Origin: Lacihabitans sp. CS3-21
GTDB taxonomy: Bacteria > Bacteroidota > Bacteroidia > Cytophagales > Spirosomataceae
Direction of reading: 5' to 3'
Length of the DNA: 64,000 nt
NCBI RefSeq assembly: GCF_024343675.1
Contig: NZ_RJUD01000015.1
Coordinates: forward strand, 1-64,000
Part shown: positions 1 through 8,253 of the stretch, piece by piece
Numbering within the stretch: position 1 is the first letter of the stretch
Layout of the letters: each line of letters opens with the position of its first letter
Notes under the pieces: generated by a model
Seen by the model: the letters and a program-made list of their open reading frames with translations, nothing else
What the model was told of the DNA's origin: nothing
Databases searched by the model: none
Translations under genes and position numbers: made by a program

Positions 1-237
1 ATGAAAAAATTAAGCATCATCGCTGGATTCGTATTGACAACAGTATTTTTTACATCATGTGAAAGCAATGAAGTTATGCCTCAAAACACTTATTCTACTA
101 GTGCTTCACAAATCAAAGATTTTATGGAACCAGAATTTGCAACACAAAAAAGGCCAAATGGAAAGGCTCAGGAAACTACCATAATTCCAGCTGCAAAAGA
201 AGTAATATCGGTAGTAGATAATAAACTTGAGCAATAA
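1..237 (+). CDS. small secreted lipoprotein (paralogue of the 1662-1898 gene)
   Basis: This 78-residue protein has a lipoprotein signal: KK at the N-terminus, a hydrophobic stretch, then the lipobox FTSC with the acylated Cys near residue 20. The mature part is about 58 residues, polar and without a recognisable fold. Its first 20 residues are nearly identical to the protein at 1662-1898, and both end in a short Val/Ile-rich segment, so the two are paralogues. The ATG is the first base of the window; the matching start of the paralogue suggests the gene is complete, but its promoter is out of view. The role is unknown; export to the outer membrane is likely. Confidence 0.7.
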   Translation: MKKLSIIAGFVLTTVFFTSCESNEVMPQNTYSTSASQIKDFMEPEFATQKRPNGKAQETTIIPAAKEVISVVDNKLEQ

Positions 238-401
238 AATTCAACTAAATTATTTGCGAAACTTTGTGTGATAACTCAGTTCGAGAATCCATTTAGAATC
301 TCGTCAAAAATGATAATTCATTTGCTTCAAATAGAGAAAGGAATTTGTATCTAGATTTTATCCGTATATTAATATTATTTATGATTTCTCTTTTTAGTTT
401 C

Positions 402-409
402 TAATTTTG
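402..409 (+). promoter_or_regulatory. -7 promoter element TAATTTTG before the 438 gene
   Basis: This is an exact match to the Bacteroidota -7 consensus TAnnTTTG, 28 bases before the start codon. A TTTA at 378-381 lies about 20 bases upstream and could be a weak -33 element. Confidence 0.5.
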
Positions 410-437
410 CAAAATCTCGATAAAAACCTAAAAACAA

Positions 438-1256
438 ATGAATGATTTGGATTTACTAAAAAAGAAAACGGGCATGACCATTGGCACCGCTTGGGTTTTG
501 ATGTTTTCTTCTGTGGCATTGTTGTTTTTGTCGGGTTTTATTTACGGAATTATGCTTTCTCAGTCCAAGAAGACCATTACAATGACTGAATCCACCGACA
601 TGATAATGATTTTTATGGTTTTGAGTTTTTTGGTTTTTGCCACGATTGGTTTTTATGTAAACAAAAAAGAACTACCCTATTTCTCTAAAGTTTCTTCAAA
701 AGTCATGATGATTTTGTTCGTGGTGGCGATTTGTTGGAGCGTGATATCCAGTATTTTTTTAGATTACTTCATGATGAGTGAAGAAATGGATAAGATGACA
801 GGTTTTAGTAAATCATGGTGGTTTGCTACGATTCTAAACGCATCTATGATTATTTTCCAGATTGGTGTTTTGGGACATGGGCTTATAAGAAACTATACCC
901 TCAAAAAATCCATGATAGCCATTTCTTTTATTTGCATTGTGTTTTATATGCCAGCTGCAGTGAGTTCTATGGTTATACAATCTATGATTTTGCTTTACAT
1001 TTATTATCGTACTGCTTCTTTTTGGGTGGTTTTGCTGACTTCCACTTTGATGTATGTGCCTGAGTATATTTTCAGAGAAATATATACCATGCCCAAACTC
1101 AACTATAATTACTATAAAAATGTCATTATGCCTTCAACTAGTGTCTATTACACCGTTTGGGCTTTTGCAGTCTTGGGTTTGATAACCGCTTTGTGGTATC
1201 TCAAACAAAATACCCAGGTTATTAAATGGGAAAGAGATGACGAGCCATTGTTTTGA
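438..1256 (+). CDS. polytopic membrane protein of unknown function
   Basis: This 272-residue protein has about seven hydrophobic segments (roughly residues 14-38, 56-74, 88-112, 128-147, 157-180, 183-206 and 238-257), so it is an integral inner-membrane protein. I see no catalytic motif or known family signature. It begins after a good -7 box and stands alone: 200 bases separate it from the lipoprotein upstream and 400 from the next gene. Met is unusually frequent in the membrane segments (several MM pairs). Its place between two paralogous lipoproteins may mean they work together, but that is only inferred from position. Confidence 0.75.
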   Translation: MNDLDLLKKKTGMTIGTAWVLMFSSVALLFLSGFIYGIMLSQSKKTITMTESTDMIMIFMVLSFLVFATIGFYVNKKELPYFSKVSSKVMMILFVVAICWSVISSIFLDYFMMSEEMDKMTGFSKSWWFATILNASMIIFQIGVLGHGLIRNYTLKKSMIAISFICIVFYMPAAVSSMVIQSMILLYIYYRTASFWVVLLTSTLMYVPEYIFREIYTMPKLNYNYYKNVIMPSTSVYYTVWAFAVLGLITALWYLKQNTQVIKWERDDEPLF

Positions 1257-1485
1257 TAGTCAGTCTTTTATGTTTTAGCCTCCAAGTTTACCTTTATCTC
1301 GATTCTTTTTTCTGTAAATCAACTCTTTACAATTTTGTAAGTGAATGTCCAAGTGTTTAAGATATTGGGCTAGTCAACTCAATTTCAACCTTGTTATTGG
1401 TGATTTTTCTTTGTTTATGGTTGTTTTCATCTATTTGGCCTTGTGTAGAATACACAAATTTATTCTATTTGATAATTTAAAAATC

Positions 1486-1512
1486 AAAACGACTTTCTGG
1501 TCGTTTTTTTTT
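1486..1512 (+). terminator. rho-independent terminator
   Basis: The stem AAAACGAC (1486-1493) pairs with GTCGTTTT (1500-1507) across a 6-base loop and runs into T's up to 1512. It lies 230 bases past the 438-1256 gene, so it ends either a long 3' leader or a separate small RNA. Confidence 0.65.
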
Positions 1513-1591
1513 GTTTTCACAGGATTCGACACTTTTATCCCAAGGTTTCTCCACTTCATCACATCTGTTTTTTAGGGCAGTGTTGGTAGTA

Positions 1592-1599
1592 TATTTTTG
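1592..1599 (+). promoter_or_regulatory. -7 promoter element TATTTTTG before the 1662 lipoprotein
   Basis: An exact TAnnTTTG box 62 bases before the start codon. The T-rich stretch at 1567-1573 is at the right distance for a degenerate -33 element. Confidence 0.45.
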
Positions 1600-1661
1600 A
1601 ATCATCAAACAAAAGGAAACACCTTTTGAAGTATTTAAAAACAATATCAAAATAAACAAAA

Positions 1662-1898
1662 ATGAAAAAGTTTAGCATCATCGCTGGGTTAGTATTTACC
1701 ACCCTATTTTTTGCATCTTGTGAGCAACAAGAAATCATTCCTGGCGAATATGCCGAAGCTCCTGAGCCAAGTCGAACGCTGATTTTAGAAAGAGAAAAAC
1801 AAGTTGAAAATCAAGCAAGAAAAGAATCCTTACCAAAGTTGAATGATCTCACCCCAGTTATTGACATAGAAAAAGGGGCTGTTTCGGCTCACAATTAA
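1662..1898 (+). CDS. small secreted lipoprotein (paralogue of the 1-237 gene)
   Basis: This 78-residue lipoprotein has exactly the same length as its paralogue at 1-237. The signal ends in the lipobox FASC, with Cys near residue 20. The mature part is charged and polar (many Glu, Lys, Arg) and ends with a Val/Ile-Asp segment before a short tail, resembling the end of the paralogue. No family is recognised. It has its own -7 box and terminator-bounded upstream region, so it is probably transcribed alone. A surface or periplasmic role is inferred from the signal only. Confidence 0.7.
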   Translation: MKKFSIIAGLVFTTLFFASCEQQEIIPGEYAEAPEPSRTLILEREKQVENQARKESLPKLNDLTPVIDIEKGAVSAHN

Positions 1899-2015
1899 TG
1901 CCATCATAATTACAAACAAATCAGACTTCATCCCGACTTTATGGGACTTCGTAACATTTACTTTTATAAAAAAAGCCATTACATAATTTTGAATAAATAT
2001 TTAAAATGCAAGACA

Positions 2016-2462
2016 ATGAGATATTTGACACTAAAAATCAACCCAAGCACTGAACTAACCCTTGACAACACCATTTGGGGGAAAGAAACAGTGAAGCTGA
2101 ATGGAGTTGTGGTTTCGGAGAAAACGTCATTTTGGGGGTCAGAGCACCATTTTGAGTCTTTAGAAGAAGACAAAATGGTGACATACAAGGTAAATATAAA
2201 AATGGGCTTTGATTTTCATATAAGCTACTTGATTACCCGTGATGGTGTAGGGCTACTGAATGATGGGAATGAATCAGATAAAGGCTTTCATGCCAGTAAA
2301 TGGGTTAAGTCAGTAGCAATTCTTATTTGGATAGCCGCCATGCTTCTTACACTTCGAAACGACGCTTCTTTGGCCATCCCGTTTGCTCTTTTGCCTATAT
2401 TATTAAGTTCAAGTAACGCAACAAATTTTGATAGAAATATTGATTTAACTACTTCAAAATGA
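2016..2462 (+). CDS. small protein with C-terminal membrane hairpin, unknown
   Basis: The 148-residue product has a soluble, probably beta-rich N-terminal part (about residues 1-85) and two adjacent hydrophobic segments (about 97-113 and 118-133). An in-frame ATG at 1941 would add 25 residues of Lys/Tyr-rich sequence unlike a natural N-terminus, so the ATG at 2016 is preferred. The end overlaps the next start (ATGA), and the series runs tightly into the LytS/LytTR pair, so an operon is likely. It could be a sensor accessory protein, but no function can be read from the sequence. Confidence 0.65.
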   Translation: MRYLTLKINPSTELTLDNTIWGKETVKLNGVVVSEKTSFWGSEHHFESLEEDKMVTYKVNIKMGFDFHISYLITRDGVGLLNDGNESDKGFHASKWVKSVAILIWIAAMLLTLRNDASLAIPFALLPILLSSSNATNFDRNIDLTTSK

Positions 2463-2677
2463 GCATAATTATGGAAATTTTCAACAAGCGTTTTCTGGTT
2501 TATAGTTTAGTTTTTTTTCCTGCTTTCTTTGGTTTTGGACTGCTGATGAATTACCTCAGTGGCTATGATTTAGATAAAAACTTATCCGATGTTTTTACCC
2601 GAACAAGAATCATTTTTAGCATTGTGTTTTACATTTTTTTAAACCTTTATCAGGGATCCAAAAAAGCCACCAAATGA
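2459..2677 (+). CDS. small two-helix membrane protein
   Basis: This 72-residue protein has two hydrophobic segments (about residues 12-31 and 48-63) joined by a short polar loop. Its start overlaps the stop of the previous gene by 4 bases, a pattern of translational coupling. An in-frame ATG four codons later (2471) is an alternative start. It lies just before the histidine kinase in the same operon. Small two-helix proteins often accompany LytTR systems in Bacteroidota, but a role here is inference. Confidence 0.6.
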   Translation: MSIIMEIFNKRFLVYSLVFFPAFFGFGLLMNYLSGYDLDKNLSDVFTRTRIIFSIVFYIFLNLYQGSKKATK

Positions 2678-2678
2678 T

Positions 2679-2783
2679 ATGGAGAATTTTAATAACAATC
2701 TGCCTTTTCTGCTACTTTTTGGGTTCATAACTTATGTAAATGCCAATATCTATTTCAAGAATAAACCCAATAGAATCCACTAA
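2679..2783 (+). CDS. possible 34-residue membrane micro-protein
   Basis: The ATG follows the stop codon of the 72-residue gene by one base, and the frame ends 14 bases before the kinase start, filling the gap. The product begins MENFNNNLPF, has one hydrophobic segment of about 15 residues, and ends in a basic tail (KNKPNRIH). It is shorter than most gene finders allow. The support is its position in an otherwise gapless operon and its single-span composition; chance is not excluded. Confidence 0.35.
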   Translation: MENFNNNLPFLLLFGFITYVNANIYFKNKPNRIH

Positions 2784-2797
2784 AACTTTCTAAATTT

Positions 2798-4006
2798 ATG
2801 AAAAACGCCTTAGATTTACCGAAAAATAACAGCCAAGCCATCAAAGGTTTCGATAAAGTGAATAAAGAAAGTCTAAAAATACAGTTTTCGAAAGTTAGTT
2901 TTTTTGTAAAAGAAAACTGGATTTGGATGGTTTTGGGCCTAACTATTCTTTCCCTAATTCATTCTTATTGGTATTTCCAAATAGAGCTAGGCGTTGATAA
3001 GCTTTTGTCGAAACACAATTCTTTACTAACGAAAAGTTCAATACCAAATTCCCAAGTTTATAAGGAGTCCTATGCCATAGGGAAAGTATTCGGTTTCTGG
3101 GGTGTACTTTTGTTCAAATCGGGCTCAGGTTTTTTTACAATTTTGGGAATTACTTTATTGCTTTGTGAATTCAACTACCAATTGCTTTTCAAAAACCTTT
3201 TTGTAGAAGAAGGCCGCAAGGGTAAATTCTTCTATTTGGTCATTTTGGTATTTTTCTATGGATTCATTTATTTGTTTTTAAGTGCCGTAACTCCCAAAAG
3301 ACTAGAGGTTATGGGGCTTCCAAAGTTTTTTACCAACCTTTGGCTCATTTCTATGGTGGTGTATTCTTACTTTGCTTATGCTTCAGAATCCTACAAAAAA
3401 ATTAGAGAACTGGCATTTCAGAAAACTAAGGCAGAGCTGGTGGCTTTGAAAGCCCAAATCAATCCCCACTTTTTGTTTAACGTACTCAATAACCTTTATG
3501 GACAGGCGATTGTTGAAGACAGCCCTAAGACCGCCTCAGGCATTGAAAGGCTTTCTAGAATCATGCGACATGTGGTGGAAGAAACCAAAACTGAGCGTTC
3601 ACCCATAGAAAAAGAACTCAAGTTTGTAGAGGACTTCATAGAACTTCAAAAAATGCGAATTCCTGACCGGCCGAATATTAAGTTGAGTACAGAAATATTT
3701 TGGGACGGCGAACCGGCCAATATTGCTCCATTATTGGTCATCCCTTTTATAGAAAACGCCTTTAAATATGGCATCAGTGTCAACAATGAATCCTTTTTTG
3801 ACATGAGACTGCGGGTAGAAAATAAAATTTTGCTTTTTGAATCTAGAAACAGCATCGTCAAGAAAGCCGATAAGCTTGAAATAGGAACAGGAACTGGTCT
3901 TGAAAATACACGTCGACGCTTAGATTTATACTATCCAGGCCGTTATTCATTAATCACAACTTCAGAAAACGAGGTTTTCGAAGTTAAAATGCAAGTAAAA
4001 TTATAA
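2798..4006 (+). CDS. LytS-type sensor histidine kinase
   Basis: This 402-residue kinase has four predicted membrane spans (about residues 41-60, 99-123, 145-163 and 179-196) and then a cytoplasmic His_kinase/HATPase region. The phospho-accepting His224 sits in the LytS-type motif INPHFLFN. The N-box lies at 316-325 (PFIENAFKYG) and the G-box at 363-375 (GTGTGLEN). The stimulus is unknown; there is no recognised extracellular sensor domain, so the membrane part or the small proteins upstream may sense it. Its gene is followed 10 bases later by the LytTR response regulator, its obvious partner. Confidence 0.93.
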   Translation: MKNALDLPKNNSQAIKGFDKVNKESLKIQFSKVSFFVKENWIWMVLGLTILSLIHSYWYFQIELGVDKLLSKHNSLLTKSSIPNSQVYKESYAIGKVFGFWGVLLFKSGSGFFTILGITLLLCEFNYQLLFKNLFVEEGRKGKFFYLVILVFFYGFIYLFLSAVTPKRLEVMGLPKFFTNLWLISMVVYSYFAYASESYKKIRELAFQKTKAELVALKAQINPHFLFNVLNNLYGQAIVEDSPKTASGIERLSRIMRHVVEETKTERSPIEKELKFVEDFIELQKMRIPDRPNIKLSTEIFWDGEPANIAPLLVIPFIENAFKYGISVNNESFFDMRLRVENKILLFESRNSIVKKADKLEIGTGTGLENTRRRLDLYYPGRYSLITTSENEVFEVKMQVKL

Positions 4007-4016
4007 AATCAAATTC

Positions 4017-4712
4017 ATGCTAAAAGCCATAGCGATAGACGACGAACCCATGGCCTTGGAGGTCATCAAAGCACACGCCAATAAAGTTACTTTTGTTCAA
4101 CTCAAAGAAACTTTTGTGAGTGCCATGGAGGCCTTAGAATATATCAAAACCTATCCAGTGGACTTGGTTTTTCTAGACATCAATATGCCTGACATTACTG
4201 GTTTAGATTTCTCTCAACTTTTGCCCAAAAGCTGTGGTGTGATATTCACCACTGCTTACAGCCAATATGCCGCCGATGCTTTTAATCTCAGTGCTATAGA
4301 CTATCTCGTAAAACCCTTTGATTTTGTGCGGTTTATGAAGGCCTGCCAGAAAGCCATGGACACCCTTAGCAAAGAGGAAGCCGAAACGCCCTATCTTTTT
4401 GTCAAAGATTCTTACGACTTGGTGCGGATTGTGTTGGCAGATTTGTTGTATGTGCAGTCAGAAGGCAACTACCTGACATTCAAAGAAAAAGACAAAAAAA
4501 CCGTCACCCGTATGACCATGACGGAGGCTTTGGAACTATTGCCAAATAAAAGCTTCATGCGTGTCAACAAATCTTACGTGGTCAATCTCAACCATATCCA
4601 GAAAATAGAACGCCACCAAGTTTCGGTAGCCGAAAAAGAATTTGTACCCATAGCCGCCAATTATCACAGTGAACTCATGGAAGCTTTGAAGCAGATTTGG
4701 ATGGTGAAGTAG
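4017..4712 (+). CDS. LytTR-family response regulator
   Basis: This 231-residue regulator has an N-terminal receiver domain with acidic pair DD at 8-9, the phosphorylated Asp54 (in FLDINMPD) and a conserved Lys near 100 (YLVKPFD). A LytTR DNA-binding domain follows (about residues 125-230), with the typical FMRVNKSYVVNL region. It receives phosphate from the kinase just upstream and should bind promoter repeats as a dimer. Target genes cannot be told from the sequence. It is the last gene of the operon; the VanZ-like gene converges on it. Confidence 0.93.
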   Translation: MLKAIAIDDEPMALEVIKAHANKVTFVQLKETFVSAMEALEYIKTYPVDLVFLDINMPDITGLDFSQLLPKSCGVIFTTAYSQYAADAFNLSAIDYLVKPFDFVRFMKACQKAMDTLSKEEAETPYLFVKDSYDLVRIVLADLLYVQSEGNYLTFKEKDKKTVTRMTMTEALELLPNKSFMRVNKSYVVNLNHIQKIERHQVSVAEKEFVPIAANYHSELMEALKQIWMVK

Positions 4713-4778
4713 TGGAATGGCTTATCATCTATTGTATTAATTTGGGAATTATAGATTTAAGAAGCCATATTACATTTC

Positions 4779-5309
4779 TCATTGCCTAAACATCAAAAGC
4801 TTGTTTACTTTGAGGTAAAGAAAAAGTGAAATGAAGGCCGTCGTGGCCAAAAGAGCAACGATGTTCACGATTTTTTGTGCTTTTTGGTTATTTCCAATTA
4901 GTTTTTCAAGTATTTTGAATAGAAATAGGCCAAATGTCCCACCAAGCGAATTGTTGATAATATCCGTAATATCAAAAGCTCCGAGTGCTGTAATGTATTG
5001 GATACTTTCCAACACCAAACTACTCAAACTGAAGAATAAAATGCTTTTTATGACCGACCATTTTTTAAACAAAATAGCTACATAAACGCCCATTGGTAAA
5101 AAAACGAGGGCATTCAATATAATTTCGCCCAGATCTGCCTTGCCATCGAGCATCAAAGGCTGGTTGTATGGAATGAGATTCATACTTCTTTGCTGACCCA
5201 TATAGGTAAACCGCACGCTCATTTTTAGGACGATGATCCAAAACAAAACGACCAAATAAATAAAAAATAGGCTGAAGGTTAGTTGATTGGACTTGCTGTT
5301 TGCGGCCAT
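4779..5309 (-). CDS. VanZ-like family membrane protein
   Basis: The product is about 176 residues with four hydrophobic segments. The arrangement fits the VanZ-like family: a first helix, a loop with a Met-Asn-Leu-Ile-Pro-Tyr motif, then a GE-(I/L)-(I/L)-N helix and a polar Asp/Asn region (ITDIINNSLGG). The function of the family outside teicoplanin resistance is unclear. The frame extends back to 5357 (ATG) or 5360 (TTG), but homologues usually start close to the first helix, and a near-consensus -7 box (TAATTTCG) lies at 5337-5344, so the start at 5309 is preferred. It is transcribed towards the LytTR operon. Confidence 0.75.
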   Translation of the reverse strand: MAANSKSNQLTFSLFFIYLVVLFWIIVLKMSVRFTYMGQQRSMNLIPYNQPLMLDGKADLGEIILNALVFLPMGVYVAILFKKWSVIKSILFFSLSSLVLESIQYITALGAFDITDIINNSLGGTFGLFLFKILEKLIGNNQKAQKIVNIVALLATTAFISLFLYLKVNKLLMFRQ

Positions 5310-5670
5310 ATATTCACTAATTTTTTTATTTATCAGCGAAATTAACAGAATCTCCATCAAAAACTAAAACCCTGATTTGATAAGCCCGAATTTTGTTTTG
5401 AAAGTGTGGGTATTTGTTTTGGGAGGATGACTTGTTGGGATTGGAGACAATTAAATTGTTTATTTTTGACTTTGGGATTGCTATACTTATAAAATACGAC
5501 TTAATATTTCAATATTAGTTTAAGTCCAAAATACCCTTCTGCATAACATGCAGAATAAGAAAAGTCTGGAAAAAGGAGAAATACGACCTAAGGTTGAACT
5601 TCGACAGCTTTTCAGGTAGTGCATTCCGAACAAAGCCCTAAATTTTAACGGAAAACAATTTTTAAATCAT
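5310..5670. other. intergenic gap with one inverted repeat
   Basis: No gene is seen between the two minus-strand genes. The only structure is TTCTGCAT-AAC-ATGCAGAA at 5537-5555. It lacks a T-run on either strand, so it is not a standard terminator; it could be an operator or the weak 3' end of the sterol-desaturase-family transcript. Confidence 0.4.
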
Positions 5671-6552
5671 TTAACTATCAAATTCTTTATAGTCAATTGA
5701 AGGGTCATAATCGTTTTTTGTTCTTAAAGAATGTAATTCACTTTCTGGTCTTTCTGACCGAATGAAAGGAAACATCAATTGAACATACCATGGCTCTTTT
5801 ATTTGATTCCATGCTCCAAATTTTGTGGGATATTTTCTGGTTATCTTAGCTGTTCCAAAAATCATATCCCAAATAAAAAGTAAATTTCCATAATTCCCAT
5901 TTGGGTGTGAAACACCATCTTCGGCTGTAAGTCCATGGTGGGCAAAATGTGTAGAGGGTGTAGAAATTATTCTTTCAACGATCCAAGCAATAGGATTTAG
6001 AAATTTATATTTATATAGAAACCTATCCCATTTGGTTTCGCTATGTGCGAGTAAAATAATGACCAGTTTGATTGGTAGATAGAATAAATAAACATATCCC
6101 ATTCCTAAAAATATTAAGCAAGCTGATAGCCAAATACCAGGCATTAGTGCATAATAAAGTATGGCGTTTCTGTAAGTTACAAGTACGCCCATTTCTTCTA
6201 CAACATGGTGCGGTCTGTGCAATTTCCACATCATCCGATTAGAATGAGACAGCCTATGCCACCAATATTGTGTCATATCATCTAAAATTAAAAAGGCCAA
6301 AACTTGCCATCCAATTGCAGAATTTGTAAAGTAGTCTTCGTATTGAGGAAGCCAGTTTTTGCCTACCCAAATGGTTAGAACAAAAATCGCTGGTTGCACT
6401 AGCGTTGGTAAAGTGAATAGACTAACCAATTCAATTGTCCAATCATTTTTAGTTCTTCTATCTTCAAGGTATAATCCTCCCATTGCTTCAATAATGCCTA
6501 AAATTAGAAGCAGAACGACGGGTATTGATTTACTAATTAATTCATTTTCCAT
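5671..6552 (-). CDS. sterol desaturase / fatty acid hydroxylase family protein
   Basis: This 293-residue membrane enzyme carries the three histidine clusters that bind the di-iron centre in this family: HRLSH, HRPHH and HFAHHG. Four or five hydrophobic segments surround them. Members use O2 to hydroxylate or desaturate lipid substrates such as sterols, ceramides, carotenoids or alkylglycerols; the substrate here is unknown. It stands alone on the minus strand with long non-coding gaps on both sides. Base composition resembles the neighbours. Confidence 0.9.
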   Translation of the reverse strand: MENELISKSIPVVLLLILGIIEAMGGLYLEDRRTKNDWTIELVSLFTLPTLVQPAIFVLTIWVGKNWLPQYEDYFTNSAIGWQVLAFLILDDMTQYWWHRLSHSNRMMWKLHRPHHVVEEMGVLVTYRNAILYYALMPGIWLSACLIFLGMGYVYLFYLPIKLVIILLAHSETKWDRFLYKYKFLNPIAWIVERIISTPSTHFAHHGLTAEDGVSHPNGNYGNLLFIWDMIFGTAKITRKYPTKFGAWNQIKEPWYVQLMFPFIRSERPESELHSLRTKNDYDPSIDYKEFDS

Positions 6553-7041
6553 ATTTTATCTTAATGTTTCTTCAAAAGAATATATTACTCAAACTCCCTT
6601 CCTAAGTCTTTTAAATTTCATAGGCCTTTTTATTTTTTTGCCTTAGTATTTATATGATTGTTTAAAAAATAAGATTTAGTAAAGATTATCGTGCGTTTGG
6701 GTTAGTTTATTTATTTCATATTAGAACCTTTACAAATGTAAGATTTCTTCTAATAATTTCAAAAAATCCTAAAATTTAGAAGCTAAACGTAGTCTTCCTA
6801 AAAATCGAAAATTTGTTTTCTTGACGCAATTTTAAAAATTTTCTTATATTCGTTTTCAACATCAGTCCACATTTTTAAAACCCTACCCACCATTATTTTG
6901 CCCTAATTTACTATTTTTGTCAAAAACAAGTTTTATAACGAGTGCGATACTTGGTCATTTGATAAAACGGTTTTAAATAGAATCCAAGTAAAAAATTACC
7001 TTTGCGTTCTAGTGACATTGCGGGGGACAAAACAATAGAGA
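6553..7041. other. intergenic gap, AT-rich, with candidate promoters
   Basis: This 489-base divergent gap holds no protein gene or stable hairpin that I can see. Two exact -7 boxes point rightward: TATTTTTG at 6912-6919 and TACCTTTG at 6997-7004. The second is well placed for coaBC. The first could serve as an additional upstream promoter or a leader RNA. Confidence 0.4.
6997..7004 (+). promoter_or_regulatory. -7 promoter element TACCTTTG before coaBC
   Basis: Exact TAnnTTTG box, 38 bases before the coaBC start codon. No good -33 element is seen at the usual 19-base spacing. Confidence 0.5.
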
Positions 7042-8253
7042 ATGATTCTCAAAAACAAAAACATATTGATAGGCGTGTCGGGGAGCATAGCGGCTTACAA
7101 AATCGCTTCTTTGGTGCGGCTTTTGGTGAAGGAAGAGGCCAACGTAAAAGTCATCATGACCGATGCCGCCAAGACTTTCATCACGCCCCTAACACTCGCC
7201 ACTTTGTCTAAAAACCCCATTTTGTCGGCCTTTGCAGCTGATGAAACCGGCCAGTGGAACAACCATGTGGAACTGGGCTTGTGGGCCGATGTGATGTTGA
7301 TAGCACCCGCCAGTGCAAACACCTTGGCCAAATGTGCACATGGAATCTGTGACAATCTGCTAGTGGCCAGCTACCTTTCCGCACGTTGTGCGGTGTACTT
7401 CGCCCCAGCCATGGACTTGGACATGTACGCCCATTTTTCCACCAAAAACAACCTCAAACTCCTGACCGACAACGCCAACTATGTCATAGAACCCAATGAA
7501 GGCGAGTTGGCCTCTGGACTTGAAGGCAAGGGCCGCATGGCTGAACCAGAGGAAATGGTGGAGGTTTTGGAAGCACATTTTGCTCAAAATCCTGCCTTGA
7601 TAGGCAAAAAAGTATTGATTTCAGCCGGACCTACGCAAGAAGACATCGACCCGGTACGATATATCAGCAACCATTCTTCGGGTAAGATGGGATTTGAAAT
7701 AGCCAAGGCATTTTCACTGGCAGGTGCGGACGTAACTTTGGTGGCAGGCCCCAATAGCCTGAAAACGCTCGCCAAAGTGAATAACATCGGTGTTCGCTCT
7801 GCAGCGGAAATGTTTGCCGCCATGGCTGAATATCATGCCGATGCCGACATTGTGATATTTTCTGCCGCCGTAGCCGACTACAAACCGAAGACCATAGCCG
7901 AGAAAAAACTCAAGAAAAACGATGCCGAAATGTTCGTAGAACTAGAAAGAACCCAAGACATTGCGGGTTTTCTGGGAGGCAAAAAGAGCGGCCATCAGAT
8001 ACACGTGGGCTTTGCCCTCGAAACCAACGACGAACTCCAAAACGCCAAACGCAAACTGGAAAGGAAAAATTTTGACATGATAGTATTGAACTCTTTACAA
8101 GATAAAGGGGCGGGCTTTCGTTATGATACCAACAAAATCACGATTTTGGACAAACGAGGTAACGAAAGTATTTTTGACCTAAAGTCAAAAGAAATGGTGG
8201 CCGAAGATATCAAAAAATCGGTTTTGGCGTATATAAACCATTCTACAAAATGA
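7042..8253 (+). CDS. coaBC: bifunctional phosphopantothenoylcysteine decarboxylase / phosphopantothenate-cysteine ligase
   Basis: This 403-residue cytoplasmic enzyme does steps two and three of coenzyme A synthesis from phosphopantothenate. The N-terminal FMN-dependent decarboxylase (CoaC, about 1-185) shows GSIAAYK, the ASANT motif with its active-site region, and PAMDLDMY in place of the classical PxMNxxMW motif. The C-terminal ligase (CoaB, about 190-400) shows SAGPTQEDIDPVR, the NHSSGKMG loop and SAAVADYKP. Full length for the family. Its stop overlaps the next start by 4 bases (ATGA), so it is coupled to the DUF4835 gene. Confidence 0.96.
   Translation: MILKNKNILIGVSGSIAAYKIASLVRLLVKEEANVKVIMTDAAKTFITPLTLATLSKNPILSAFAADETGQWNNHVELGLWADVMLIAPASANTLAKCAHGICDNLLVASYLSARCAVYFAPAMDLDMYAHFSTKNNLKLLTDNANYVIEPNEGELASGLEGKGRMAEPEEMVEVLEAHFAQNPALIGKKVLISAGPTQEDIDPVRYISNHSSGKMGFEIAKAFSLAGADVTLVAGPNSLKTLAKVNNIGVRSAAEMFAAMAEYHADADIVIFSAAVADYKPKTIAEKKLKKNDAEMFVELERTQDIAGFLGGKKSGHQIHVGFALETNDELQNAKRKLERKNFDMIVLNSLQDKGAGFRYDTNKITILDKRGNESIFDLKSKEMVAEDIKKSVLAYINHSTK

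Larger units (their letters stand above)
1257..1661 (+). other. 405-base gap with three hairpins; possible small RNA
   Basis: No convincing protein gene lies here. A 76-codon frame at 1345-1575 runs through the terminator and looks random. The gap holds three inverted repeats: TTACAA-TT-TTGTAA at 1327-1340, TTGTGTA-GAA-TACACAA at 1441-1457, and a terminator-like hairpin with a T-run at 1486-1512. It also carries the promoter of the following lipoprotein. Confidence 0.4.

Noticed and set aside
284-305. Hairpin CGAGAATC/GAATCTCG after the first lipoprotein
   Set aside because: The stem has a mismatch and there is no T-run, so it is too weak to call a terminator.
1345-1575. 76-codon open frame in the gap after the 438 gene
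   Set aside because: It runs through a clear terminator hairpin, has a composition typical of AT-rich non-coding DNA, and shows no family features.
4779-5309. VanZ-like gene as a glycopeptide resistance determinant
   Set aside because: There are no vanHAX genes, and VanZ-like proteins are widespread with unclear function.
6820-6855. TTGACG and TATATT resembling a sigma-70 promoter of the E. coli type
   Set aside because: Bacteroidota use the TTTG / TAnnTTTG pattern; such matches are frequent by chance in AT-rich DNA.
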